Assembly (NCBI RefSeq): GCF_000350225.1
Contig: NW_005179203.1
Span: 62,001 to 126,000 of the forward strand
From: Chondrus crispus
Taxonomy: Eukaryota > Rhodophyta > Florideophyceae > Gigartinales > Gigartinaceae
Reading direction: 5' to 3'
Length of the DNA: 64,000 nucleotides
In this document: in pieces, positions 54,194 through 63,246 of the stretch
Layout of the letters: each line of letters opens with the position of its first letter
Position numbering within the stretch: the stretch's first letter is position 1
Notes under the pieces: model-generated
Database searches by the model: none
What the model saw: only the letters and a program-made list of their open reading frames with translations
What the model was told of the DNA's origin: nothing
Made by a program: the position numbers and the translations under genes

Positions 54194-54955
54194 TCATCTT
54201 CTCCAATGTGGAGGGCGGTCGCCGGCGAACTCGTTCCGTGCGACCTTGGAGTTCAGACTCCCTTCGCTGCCAGCTTCGAGTCCGGCAGAGGCAACCCGCG
54301 ACGAGCGCGGTAGGTTGTACCCTCGGCCGTTGCGATACGGCGAATCGTTGAGAGTTCGGTCTTCTGTTGTCCGGGCAACAGTTTTTACCGTCTCTGCCAC
54401 TGGGGTCCGGGTCGCAGCGGACAACCCGCGCACGAAGTATTGCGCGAGGGTTTGTTCTGAGAACACGGCCGTGCATCGGAACGCTGCGGATTCCAGCCGG
54501 TCTGCGAACGTGTTCTCGGTTTCGTGAGGAAGCTGTCGCGCCGACGCGACAGCATCAAACGCTTCCCGTAACACGTCGTCGGTTAGGTAGCGTTGGATAA
54601 ATTGGTTGACAGGACCAGGCCAGCTCGTGTCGTCGTGGAGCTAGCCGGCGCGGAGGCCGCGCATGGTGTAACTCGTATACAACCGCTCCGCGTCCCGCTC
54701 GACGAAGTGAGCAAAGACGCGGATTGCAACACTTTCGGTCAGGTGCTGGGCATTGAAGGTTGTCCGGATATCCTTCAGGAACGGGAGCAACTGAATCGCG
54801 TCTGTACCGTCGAAGCTCTTCATCGTGGGACGGAACCCACGGCAGCGTTGGATGTACTTGGCGATCCGTCCCGCGTCACCCGAGGTAACGAGCCTCGAGG
54901 TGTTGTCCAACCGATACATGCGGTAGTTCGTGACGGCGCTGAACTCCTGTATCAT
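54194..54955 (-). pseudogene. E5 Gag capsid part
   Basis: Two open pieces with a Gypsy capsid pattern: SFDGTDAIQLLPFLKDIRTT and LPHETENTFADRLESAAFR ... YFVRGLSAATRTPV. Confidence 0.7.
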
Positions 54956-55863
54956 GGTGTGGACGGGCTCGAGCCCGGGTCCAACGTTCCGAACGCCGTG
55001 ACGTGCAACGTTCGGACGTCGACGAGGCCGGGATGCGCGGTAAGATCCGCTGGCTGGTAGCTGCCCCAGCGAAGATCGAACGGGAGAATCGGTTCCCCTG
55101 ATCCCCGGGCGACTCCTCCACGGCCATGGTCGGGTTCGTTCGGTACCCGTCGTGAATGCCGCATGCTTCCGGATGCATACGGCAGGGCTTGAGTCTCAGA
55201 CGCGAAGTTCGCATCCGCCGTCGGTTTGATGTCCTCCGCCCTCCAACTGGTGGCGGCACCAGTCGGGGGCCACTCCTGCGCTCCGGATGCGCCCGGAGGA
55301 ACAGGGGCACCGGGCCCTCTCGAGGGGGCTCCGGGCGACCTTTCGGTCGAGGTCTGTTCCATCTCACGGGCACGGCGGCGCGTTGAGTTGAGTTCTGCCG
55401 CCATGTGCGCGAACGCTCCCATCTGTTCGGCTGATGGGAAGGGTTGCGGGTCGCGTCGGACCCCGGAGTTTGCACTCACGGGTCGACCCGCAATGTCCAC
55501 CGCGGGGGACTCGATGCGCGCCTCTTCGACCAGTACCAAACGGGACTGTAACTGGTCGACGAGACCGCGCAGGTTCTCCAAGGACTGAGTTACGCGCTCA
55601 AACCTTCCTTCGCGGAGGGAGCGCAACTCATCCATACAGCGGGCGTAGACGCTGTCGGAGACGTCGATACGGAGAGATGTCCGGACATCCTCGATGTACT
55701 CGGCGATGCGATCGTACATCGCGCGAGCGCGTCCTTCGGAGAAGTCGGGCGACAGTTCGCGGTCTCGAGGACCAGCGTCGCCGTCGCCGACTCGAACGCG
55801 GAGCGCGGCCTCTCGCACATCGGCGGGTTCGGAGCGAATCGAGGTGAGATATTCGCCACTCAT
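54952..55863 (-). CDS. E5 Gag N-terminal part
   Basis: 303 residues from an ATG near the 5' LTR. Starts MSGEYLTSIRSEPADV; a coiled-coil stretch follows (SLENLRGLVDQLQSRLVLVE), then a Pro/Gly-rich part. The plus-strand fragment at 57405 is related to its start. Confidence 0.7.
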   Translation of the reverse strand: MSGEYLTSIRSEPADVREAALRVRVGDGDAGPRDRELSPDFSEGRARAMYDRIAEYIEDVRTSLRIDVSDSVYARCMDELRSLREGRFERVTQSLENLRGLVDQLQSRLVLVEEARIESPAVDIAGRPVSANSGVRRDPQPFPSAEQMGAFAHMAAELNSTRRRAREMEQTSTERSPGAPSRGPGAPVPPGASGAQEWPPTGAATSWRAEDIKPTADANFASETQALPYASGSMRHSRRVPNEPDHGRGGVARGSGEPILPFDLRWGSYQPADLTAHPGLVDVRTLHVTAFGTLDPGSSPSTP

Positions 55864-55940
55864 CTCGACGCGTACGGACGCGGAGGTAAATGATAGTCTT
55901 CTCGGTTCGATCTTGAGAGTCTTCTAGGTCGGGAGACCAC

Positions 55941-56552
55941 TGTAGTATAATCACCCCCAACGACGAGGGGGGTGAGTACTGACAGTTGAGAAAGACCCCG
56001 ATTGGCGGGAAGATAGAAGCACGGCCCATCCACGGTACCGAGCACGGGCTCGAGGTAGCGGTGGTAGAGCGGGATCGGGGAGGACACGCGCACGCACGAG
56101 CGGTTCTACGACTCGACGGCCCGGAGCGGTACTAGGTGACGATCCAGTACCGACGGGCAGAGGCCGAGCCGGCTCGTGGGCGTGCTGCGCGCGTCCTCAA
56201 CCCTCGCACGGTGCTACTACTAGGTAAAACGGATGAAAGTACCTAAAAGTAAGCGAGCGGACCAAGGTGGAGGATCCTTGACAAGTCCGTGCTTGTCGCC
56301 CTCCACCGCCGGCGGTCCGCTCATATTTAATATACAGAGTAACCTATCATAGCATTGCAGTTGTGCAGGTCGGCCTACACTGTAGTGCTGTCAGCCGTCG
56401 GGGCTGGCAGCACACGTGTCGTACACGTGTGTGCGCACGCCCCCGTACACGTGGGGTACACGTGTGCGCGCGCGCACCGAGGTACTGTAGAGCTCGGGCT
56501 CTACAGTTACAAATCTAATGTAAATCTAATACGGGGAGGGAGATATGCTACA
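55941..56552 (-). repeat. E5 5' LTR
   Basis: 612 bp, about 8% different from the 41030-41637 copy. The primer-binding site lies immediately to its left on the plus strand. Confidence 0.9.
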
Positions 56553-56647
56553 CCGGGAACTAGAACAAAACATCATTTGCGTTGTGTACAGTAAGCGGTG
56601 GTACTGTAGACCTCACCGTCTCACGTCTACCGAACCGCACCAATCAG

Positions 56648-56757
56648 AAAAAACCGACTCACTCCACACCCCCCACTGAGACTCGAACCTGGGACTGCTA
56701 ACACTCCCGAGACTACTGACACCGCTGACACCTTACCCACTGGGCTACCACCCTTGC
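56648..56757 (-). ncRNA. tRNA-like Pol III unit (SINE head or tRNA pseudogene)
   Basis: On the minus strand an A box TAGCCCAGTGGG (56736-56747) is followed at tRNA-like distance by a B box GGTTCGAGTCTC (56678-56689) and then by TTTTTT (56648-56653), a Pol III terminator. The sequence does not fold into a canonical cloverleaf, since the acceptor ends do not pair, so a tRNA-derived SINE or a tRNA pseudogene is likelier than a functional tRNA. Confidence 0.55.
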
Positions 56758-56799
56758 ATATGCGGTTGGCTGATTTATCATACATTTCCCGAAATTATT

Positions 56800-57345
56800 T
56801 AAATTAGAAACACGTTCTAGCCTGAGCCCACCCAAGCATGCCTCCAGACTTAAGCCTACCAACCTAAGCCCACATTCCGACCTAAGCCTATTTCTAGATT
56901 AAGCCCAGTTGTTCGCTAAGCCTCTGATCGTTCCTAAGCCCACCGCTCGGCCTAATCCTACCCTCCATCTAAGCCCCATCGCGTCAGATAAGTACCTAAG
57001 CACAAAAAGCATCAAAAGCACAAAGCACATCCCCACAAACAAAAGCACAAAAGTACCTATAAAACCTATACCACCGGATCCATTAATCTTTCCTAATCCG
57101 TACATTCCTGTAATCCACAAACGCATCAAAAGCACAAAAGCATCAAAAGCACAAAAGCATCAAAAGCACAAAAGCATCAAAATCCACAAAATCCACAAAG
57201 CATCAAAATCCACAAAATCCATAAAAGCATCAAAAGTACCTAACCACAAAAGCCCCTAACCACAAAAGCACATACGCACACTTTCCTCAAAAGCACACAA
57301 AAGCACAAAAGCACAACTCAAAAATACCTAACCACACCTACATCC
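56800..57345. repeat. Low-complexity CTAAGCC and AAAGCA repeats
   Basis: About ten loosely spaced CCTAAGCCYA motifs at 56815-56985, then an A/C-rich tract with a 17-bp unit CATCAAAAGCACAAAAG repeated near 57122-57178 and degenerate copies to about 57330. No gene. Confidence 0.8.
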
Positions 57346-57404
57346 CTACATCCCTAATATATACTATATACGCCCTTTAACCCTCCGCGTCCGATCGCGT
57401 TGAG

Positions 57405-57545
57405 ATGAGGCAAGACTACGAGCCCTCGATCCGCTCCGAAGCGGCGGATCTGAGTCCGGCCGCTATGCGATCCCCATCCGCCCCGTCGGGCGACGGCCAC
57501 GCTGGTCCTCAAGACCGCGAATCGTCGCCCGGGTCCTCCGAAGAA
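57405..57545 (+). pseudogene. Short Gypsy Gag N-terminal fragment
   Basis: A plus-strand ATG frame of 47 codons (YEPSIRSEAADL ... GHAGPQDRESSP) resembles the first 45 residues of E5 Gag (YLTSIRSEPADV ... GDAGPRDRELSP) but is in the opposite orientation. It is cut where the 170-bp repeat array begins. Confidence 0.45.
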
Positions 57546-57550
57546 CGATA

Positions 57551-59120
57551 AATAGGAAGTTTTGACGTGAATCCAGCCTTCTTCATAAGTCACAAGCTCC
57601 AGATACACATTCCATTGCACTCCATGTAAAGTGGGTGCGGTTGGTGAACCAGACACAATGATGTCGAAATATGATAGTAGCATGTTGATGTCCACACCAG
57701 GTTTGGTTCTGAGCAACGATAAATAGGAAGTTTTGACGTGAATCCAGCCTTCTTCATTACAGTGAACCCTCCCGATAAGGATCATTCTCCATATGGATAT
57801 CCTCCGTAAACGGATAAAAAAGTCGAGCGACGGACTCCGTAGCTTACAAATTTTTACCAAAAAACAATGTCTGTGGAATATTCCTCAATTGGATATCGGG
57901 TTCAATGTGAAATAAGCATATCATACAGACCCCTCCTACTTAAAACGTATTTTATGGTTACTTTTGAGCGGCCAAGGCACAAATTACCCCATAACCGTTC
58001 ATTCTGGATCAATCCGTTCACAATCTGCTCAATAAATTCCAATCCCCGTCTGAGGCTCCGCAATTATCATCATTCTCGACAAAAACATCTTTCTAGCATA
58101 TACACCTGTTGGTCCTCCCCCAATAAATCTCCTCTGATCGCAAACATTGCGTGTTGTCAGCACCGTATCCATGTGCCCCCGTCAAGCGACAATCGTCGAT
58201 GAAGCGCTCTGAGCTTTAACCTCGCCCAAAAGCAACAAATATGTGCAGAGTTCCAACGGCGCAAAAAGAGCAAGGAGCAGACGTCACAAAGCGCCCTTGC
58301 GAGGTAGGCCTCAGTACAGTTTTCCCTTTCTAAACCTCCTGCTCAAGCTGTCATGTCCCGCATCATCAACGGAAAGTATGGTTTTCGTCCCGATATCTCT
58401 ACAAAAAAGTTCAAGCGCTCCGCGTCAGTTACCAGCCCATATCTCGAACGCGCAGTCGCAACTTGGGTCTCTGCCCAATTTGCAAAATAGGGTAAACATC
58501 ACAGGTCATCTTATAACTACGCAAGCAGAGCGCATTCAATACATTTAGAGATACATTTTTTAAGTAAAGCACAGACATTCTGAGAGATGCACCGTGACAC
58601 CGTTATGATACGGTCTCCGGATGTGAATATCTTCCGCAAATGGATACGGATTACGTCCACCGAGCGTATCCATATTGAGAGGGTTCACTGTAGTCACAAG
58701 CTCCAGATACGCATTCTCTTAAACTTCATGTAAAGTGGGTGAGGTTGGCGGGCCAGCCACAATGATGTCAAAATATGATAGGAGCATGTGGATGTACACA
58801 CCAGGTTTGGCTCTGGGCGACGACGGTTTGATAGTTTTGAAGGGAATGCGGCCATCTTTGGCACGTCACAGCCTCAATAAACAAACATCGTTGCACTCGA
58901 GATAGAATGTGTGAGGTAATGTCGAAATGTAGTAATAGCACGTTTGTGTCCACAGAATGAATGCCTCTGAGAGGCAGGCATGACGTAGCTTGGAAGGCAG
59001 TATGGCGGTTTTTGCCATGTATAAATAATGCTTTACTGGAAAATAGCGTTGCACTTGGGATTAAGTGTGTGAGGAGATGTCGAAATGTGATCATAACATG
59101 TTCATGTTCACAGCAGGTTG
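57551..59120. repeat. Decayed tandem array, about 170-bp unit
   Basis: The first two unit starts (AAATAGGAAGTTTTGACGTG) are exactly 170 bp apart (57551 and 57721). The second unit is split by the 57760-58690 MITE and resumes at 58691. Two more diverged units follow (about 58824 and 58980), recognisable from the recurring ATGTCGAAATRTGATA and TCCACA...GGTT blocks. About 3.7 units in all, ageing to the right. Confidence 0.8.
57760..58690. mobile_element. pogo-like MITE inside the tandem array
   Basis: 931 bp with ends CAGTGAACCCTC...GAGGGTTCACTG and TA on both sides (57758-57759 and 58691-58692). Removing it gives back the uninterrupted 170-bp repeat unit, which proves the insertion. It has no transposase. 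Confidence 0.9.
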
Positions 59121-59524
59121 GGTCATGAGCGACGATGGTTCGCAGTCGTCCACGGCTTGCGAAAGTGGAGATTTTACTTGCACGGAGAACAGAAGCTCGT
59201 GGTGGAGACGGACCACCTTTCACTCAAGTGGCTTATGAGTCTCCAGGACCCACGCGGACGACTGGCCAGGTGGATGGTCGAGATAGAGGACTTTGAATTC
59301 ACGGTGAAGCACACACCTAGAGCGTCCATGGTGGTACCGGATGCCCTCAGTCGCGATGCGGTCCCGAAGCGGCTCTGCCAACGCTGTTTCGGCGAGATTT
59401 CCACCCCCAGTGACACTGCAGAGGCAGCCCAGGCAATGGGGGAGCAAGGGGGCATTTCGCGCATACTTTCTGGTGGGTTTTCGACGCAGACGCTGCAAGC
59501 TGCGCAAGGGGAGGAGCTTTCTGA

Positions 59525-60552
59525 GGGCCTCCTTTAAGACAGCATGGATGGGCATGTTTGGACATGTATGAACGTCAGCGTGCACCTGATTGGTCCATTT
59601 AATACTTTTCTTAACAGTATGATGGCGCACACAAAGTTAAAATAATGGAAGCTGTCGCTACCAACGTGCCATACGAGAGCACACCATTGGCTGTCGCCTA
59701 CCGCATAAGTGCGATTGAATTCAATCTTGATCCAATTTAGCATACATTAAAATTCAATTTAATCATTTTATTGACGTCCCTGAATGCCAGTACACGGAGA
59801 TCGCGATATAGTGCCTCCCTCTGTCAGTGGGCCGAAAACGGCACTATATCGAACCAGGCACTGTAAGATAATGAGATTTGCGGCTTTTTTGCAGCCACTT
59901 CCTTGCATCACTGCTCAGAAAGACCGTTCGCAAGACGCCATCACTCATACTTTGCATCTTCACTACAGACTCAAGTCTAATCAAGCATTTATGTCATTAG
60001 TAGCTTCCGAGCCGTGGCATTGACCTCCTCCATTTTCGCAGCAATAAATGCCAGCCTACACTTTTGCAGATGTCCAATTGCATCATCGACCCTGCCTTTT
60101 TCCGCCATAGTCTCTATTCTAGTAAGCAACTGCATAATATCTTTCCGCGGCGGCAGCGGCTCTCGGGCAGTACGTCCATCCAACTGCCTCTCTGGAGACC
60201 CTTAGTTTTTGGCTCAAAATTCGCGCCACCCGCAAAAGGGTATCACTATATCGGAGCTGGCACTAACAAAGATGGCACTCTATCGCGACCCCCCTCTACA
60301 CTTGAAAAAAGGCGGGAGGCTGGCAATCGAAGGAGATTCGATTCGTCTCCCGACAGAACCAAACCAAGACCCAAAAACACATCCTTTCTACCCTCTTCCC
60401 TATCGATAGCCCGGTATGATGCACCCCTTGAGCCAATTTACGGATCACGGTGCGCTGACACAATACATTAAATTATTGGACATGTAATATTTTGAAAATC
60501 GCAAAACATATACATCCAAACATGGCTGTCCATGCTGTCTTAAAGGAGGCCC
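59525..60552. mobile_element. PIF/Harbinger-type non-autonomous element
   Basis: 1,028 bp with inverted ends of about 45 bp starting GGGCCTCCTTTAAGAC and a 3-bp TGA target duplication (59522-59524 and 60553-60555). GGGCC ends and a 3-bp duplication fit PIF/Harbinger. It interrupts Gypsy E6. No transposase. Contains a small stem CGATATAGTGCC / GGCACTATATCG at about 59795-59852. Confidence 0.88.
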
Positions 60553-60742
60553 TGACTTGCTGAAGCGAGTCAGAGGCGGGAAAGGGCACGAGTTCATATT
60601 AGACCCAGACGGGGTCTTGTGCATTGGACGTCGCGTTGGATTGCGCGCTGTCGTCCCAAGATCTGTCATCCCCGCCGTGCTACAGTATGCTCATGGGTCA
60701 AAGCTTGCCGGCCACTAGGCGCTGCAGCGAACGCCAGAAAGG

Positions 60743-61960
60743 GTGGCGAGGAGGTTCTGGTGGAGGGGATGGCAGAGGGACGTTCAGCAAAAAATTGAGG
60801 AATGCGTCGCATGTGCAGGGGTGAAAGCAGCGAAACTCGGACGCAACGCTCGCATGCAAGTTTATCATCCTCCCCGCCGATTTTCGCAAGTGGCAGTGGA
60901 TGTCCAGACCATCACGCCGAGGACTACCCGGGGAAACCTGAAGATATTGGTAATCGTAGACACATTCACACGCTTTGCTCGTGCTGTAGCCATCCCGAAC
61001 GAAAAGGCGGGAACTATTGCCAAGGCTCTGCTCGACGAATGGATCAGTATTTTTGGTATGATGGAAGCTCTTCTCTCGGACAGGGGTCCGAACTTTATCG
61101 GAGAAGTCGTCACGTCAATGGCTGAGCAGCTGGGGGTTCAAAGGGTGACTGCAACGGCGTTCCAACCTCAGACGAATGGCTGCGTTGAGCGGTTCAACCG
61201 CACTCTCGCCCAGGACATTGCGTGCTTTGTAAGCACGGGGCAGGAAGACTGGGACAACCACGTTGCCCTTGCATGCTTCAGGTACAATTCGGGAACAAGC
61301 AAAGCCACTGGGATGAGCCCATACGAAGCGATGTTCGGAATTCAGCCTTTTATGGCCTGGGGTCATGCAGAGCTTGACCGGATGTCGGGCGAGCCCTACG
61401 ATTTGCGAACCCACATACGCCAGCTACACAAGTCGCTGATCATCAGAGGCAAAGATTCCAGGTCTCGGGCGGCGCTACAGTACGACGCAACTGTCAAGGG
61501 TGTCGAATTCAAGGATGGAGATCGCGTGCTGGTCTGGAGCCCGGACCTGATCGGTCAAGAGGGAAGCAAGCTGGCACCGCCCTGGGTCGGTCCGTACGTG
61601 GTGGAGAAACGTCTCTCCCACACCAGTCACTTGCTACAGTCAGAGAAAGGGAACCGCGAGGCACGAGTTCACGCCAACAGACTAGGAAAGATCAGCAAAG
61701 CCACGGTGGAGACGGCAGACCCTCGTGAAGGGGTATTTCCAGATAGCTTGCGCATGATAAAAAAGATTGGCCGGATGAGGGACGAGGAAGACAACGACGG
61801 AAAAATTCGTCGCATGTTTCGGGTACAGTTGGGGGGTCGGAAGTCCCCGAGATGGACATCCGAGCAAGACTTTCCGGAGGCCGTGGTTGCAGCATGGACG
61901 ACGCGCATGAGGGAGGGGACAACTGCATCTGACGCCGACGCTGCGCACAGGCAAGAATGA
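60743..61960 (+). CDS. E6 integrase
   Basis: 405 residues: zinc-module end (CVACAGVKAAKLGR), core VAVDVQTITPRT, ILVIVDTFTRF, ALLSDRGPNFIGE and QPQTNGCVERFNRTL (DDE), then the C-terminal module FKDGDRVLVWSPD ... PPWVGPYVVEKRL. No chromodomain follows; the tail is charged. The closest relative in the window is the minus-strand copy at 1-786. Confidence 0.9.
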   Translation: MARRFWWRGWQRDVQQKIEECVACAGVKAAKLGRNARMQVYHPPRRFSQVAVDVQTITPRTTRGNLKILVIVDTFTRFARAVAIPNEKAGTIAKALLDEWISIFGMMEALLSDRGPNFIGEVVTSMAEQLGVQRVTATAFQPQTNGCVERFNRTLAQDIACFVSTGQEDWDNHVALACFRYNSGTSKATGMSPYEAMFGIQPFMAWGHAELDRMSGEPYDLRTHIRQLHKSLIIRGKDSRSRAALQYDATVKGVEFKDGDRVLVWSPDLIGQEGSKLAPPWVGPYVVEKRLSHTSHLLQSEKGNREARVHANRLGKISKATVETADPREGVFPDSLRMIKKIGRMRDEEDNDGKIRRMFRVQLGGRKSPRWTSEQDFPEAVVAAWTTRMREGTTASDADAAHRQE

Positions 61961-63246
61961 GCGGACCGATCTCACCACCCTCCTCCCTCACAGCGTCGAA
62001 GTCTTTCATTCCCGAACCCGAAGTTGTTCATCTGTAGTGCTTCCGAAGGCGATCATGGAAGTCTGGAAAAGGGACTAATGTTGGAACATCTGGTTTCGGG
62101 GCTACGTGTCATGCTATGACGCCTCACAGGCGTCCCGAGAGCGTGCTCCTGTGTGCCTTGCCGTTCGCAGGGGATGCGCGGACGCGGGAGACTGGAACGA
62201 AGGGAACTCTGGGGCCAGAAGACAGGGCGATCGATACTGGCGGTGATCGTGGGAGGCCGTGGGAAAAGAGCGCAGTCTGTGGAGGATGGGGGGAAATCGA
62301 GGGCGCGCAGATAGGGTGAGTCGAAGGGGAAGCGGACCGATAGAAGGGAGCGTGTAGTCAGCCCGTGGACACGCTGAGGGAATCGAAGGTGGGGGCGGCA
62401 GGTGGTGCGCTCTTTGTCCGGCGCCGAAGGGAAGAGCGGGTAAGGAGACACCACCAGCACGAAGCGCAATGTTTGGGGAGGACGAGAGCTGGTAAGTCAG
62501 TAGATAAGGAGGGATAGACTGGGAGAAAGGAGAGGGGGGACACAAACAGACGAAAGAGAAGCAGGAGAACCAGAAGAGAAGACGATCGAAAGGACTTTGG
62601 GCAAGGGCGTCAGGTGGATTTCTGAGGTGCCCGAGTCGATTCTCGAGCAGCGCCGCCCCAACTAGCCTTTTGTGTCGGAGTAGAAAGTGGAAGGCACTTA
62701 CTGAGATCGAGTTGATGTTTCTACTGTATCACGACGATATGGAGAAGCTATTCCATTGATCGATTACACTACTGCTCATCCGGAGTGGAGGTGATCGGAG
62801 TGTCTCTTGCACTTAATTATCAATATGCCCTGGTATCGTTTCATCCTGTTTGGTATTTTTTAGGATCCTTGATGGGGACTAATTCAGCGAGAACGGAACA
62901 AAATTCAGCAGACAAATTGACACATTCCTACAGCTACTTGCTACTTCACTTTAAAGTTAGATTAATCCCTTGTAGATCAGCATGGATAACTCTGAAATCT
63001 TTCACAATGTAAAAGGGCAACGACCGATTCAACTCAGTCGGCTTGGCCAGCGACACAGTCATGAATAAAACTTGAAATTTTGACTCCAACAAACGGCCTG
63101 GCTTTCATTGTGTCCAGGAGTGGTCACAACAGTACAGTACTTCTTTTTAAAGCTCAATACATATATAAATAATAAATAAGCGAATACAGAGTAAATTCTC
63201 GATATCGTGAACCGAAATGTGGCGCTTCCGAGCAGCCCATTGAGGG
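61961..63246. other. No gene recognised; probable E6 3' region then unassigned DNA
   Basis: Overlapping short frames without domains. An LTR of E6 is expected here, but no second copy lies in the window to define it. Confidence 0.4.

Larger units (their letters stand above)
41030..56552 (-). mobile_element. Chromodomain Gypsy E5, very long, possibly recombinant
   Basis: 15.5 kb between LTRs of 608 bp (41030-41637) and 612 bp (55941-56552), about 8% apart. The outer flanks do not match (TTCAT left, CCGGG right), so it is either recombinant or has lost a flank. Minus-strand order: gag, protease, RT, RNase H, integrase, chromodomain. Primer site TGGTCTCCCGACCTAG adjoins the 5' LTR and a purine tract GAGAGGGGGGCC the 3' LTR. 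A solo LTR of the same family sits in the RNase H-integrase region. About 6.2 kb between pol and the 3' LTR holds plus-strand ORFs and a hairpin repeat array. Multiply broken (perhaps ten breaks). Confidence 0.88.
59128..61960 (+). mobile_element. Gypsy fragment E6 (RNase H and integrase)
   Basis: Begins abruptly in RNase H (RRWFAVVHGLRKWRFYLHGE ... TDHLSLKWLMSLQDP ... VVPDALSRDAV), is interrupted by a Harbinger-type element (59525-60552), and continues with the integrase linker and core. The same family as E0. No LTR could be assigned. Left part lost; a few breaks. Confidence 0.85.

Noticed and set aside
56648-56757. A functional tRNA gene
   Set aside because: A and B boxes are present, but the arms do not form a standard cloverleaf and no anticodon can be assigned.
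57122-57330. CRISPR-like regular A-rich repeats
   Set aside because: The 17-bp unit has no distinct spacers and the genome is eukaryotic; it is a simple minisatellite.
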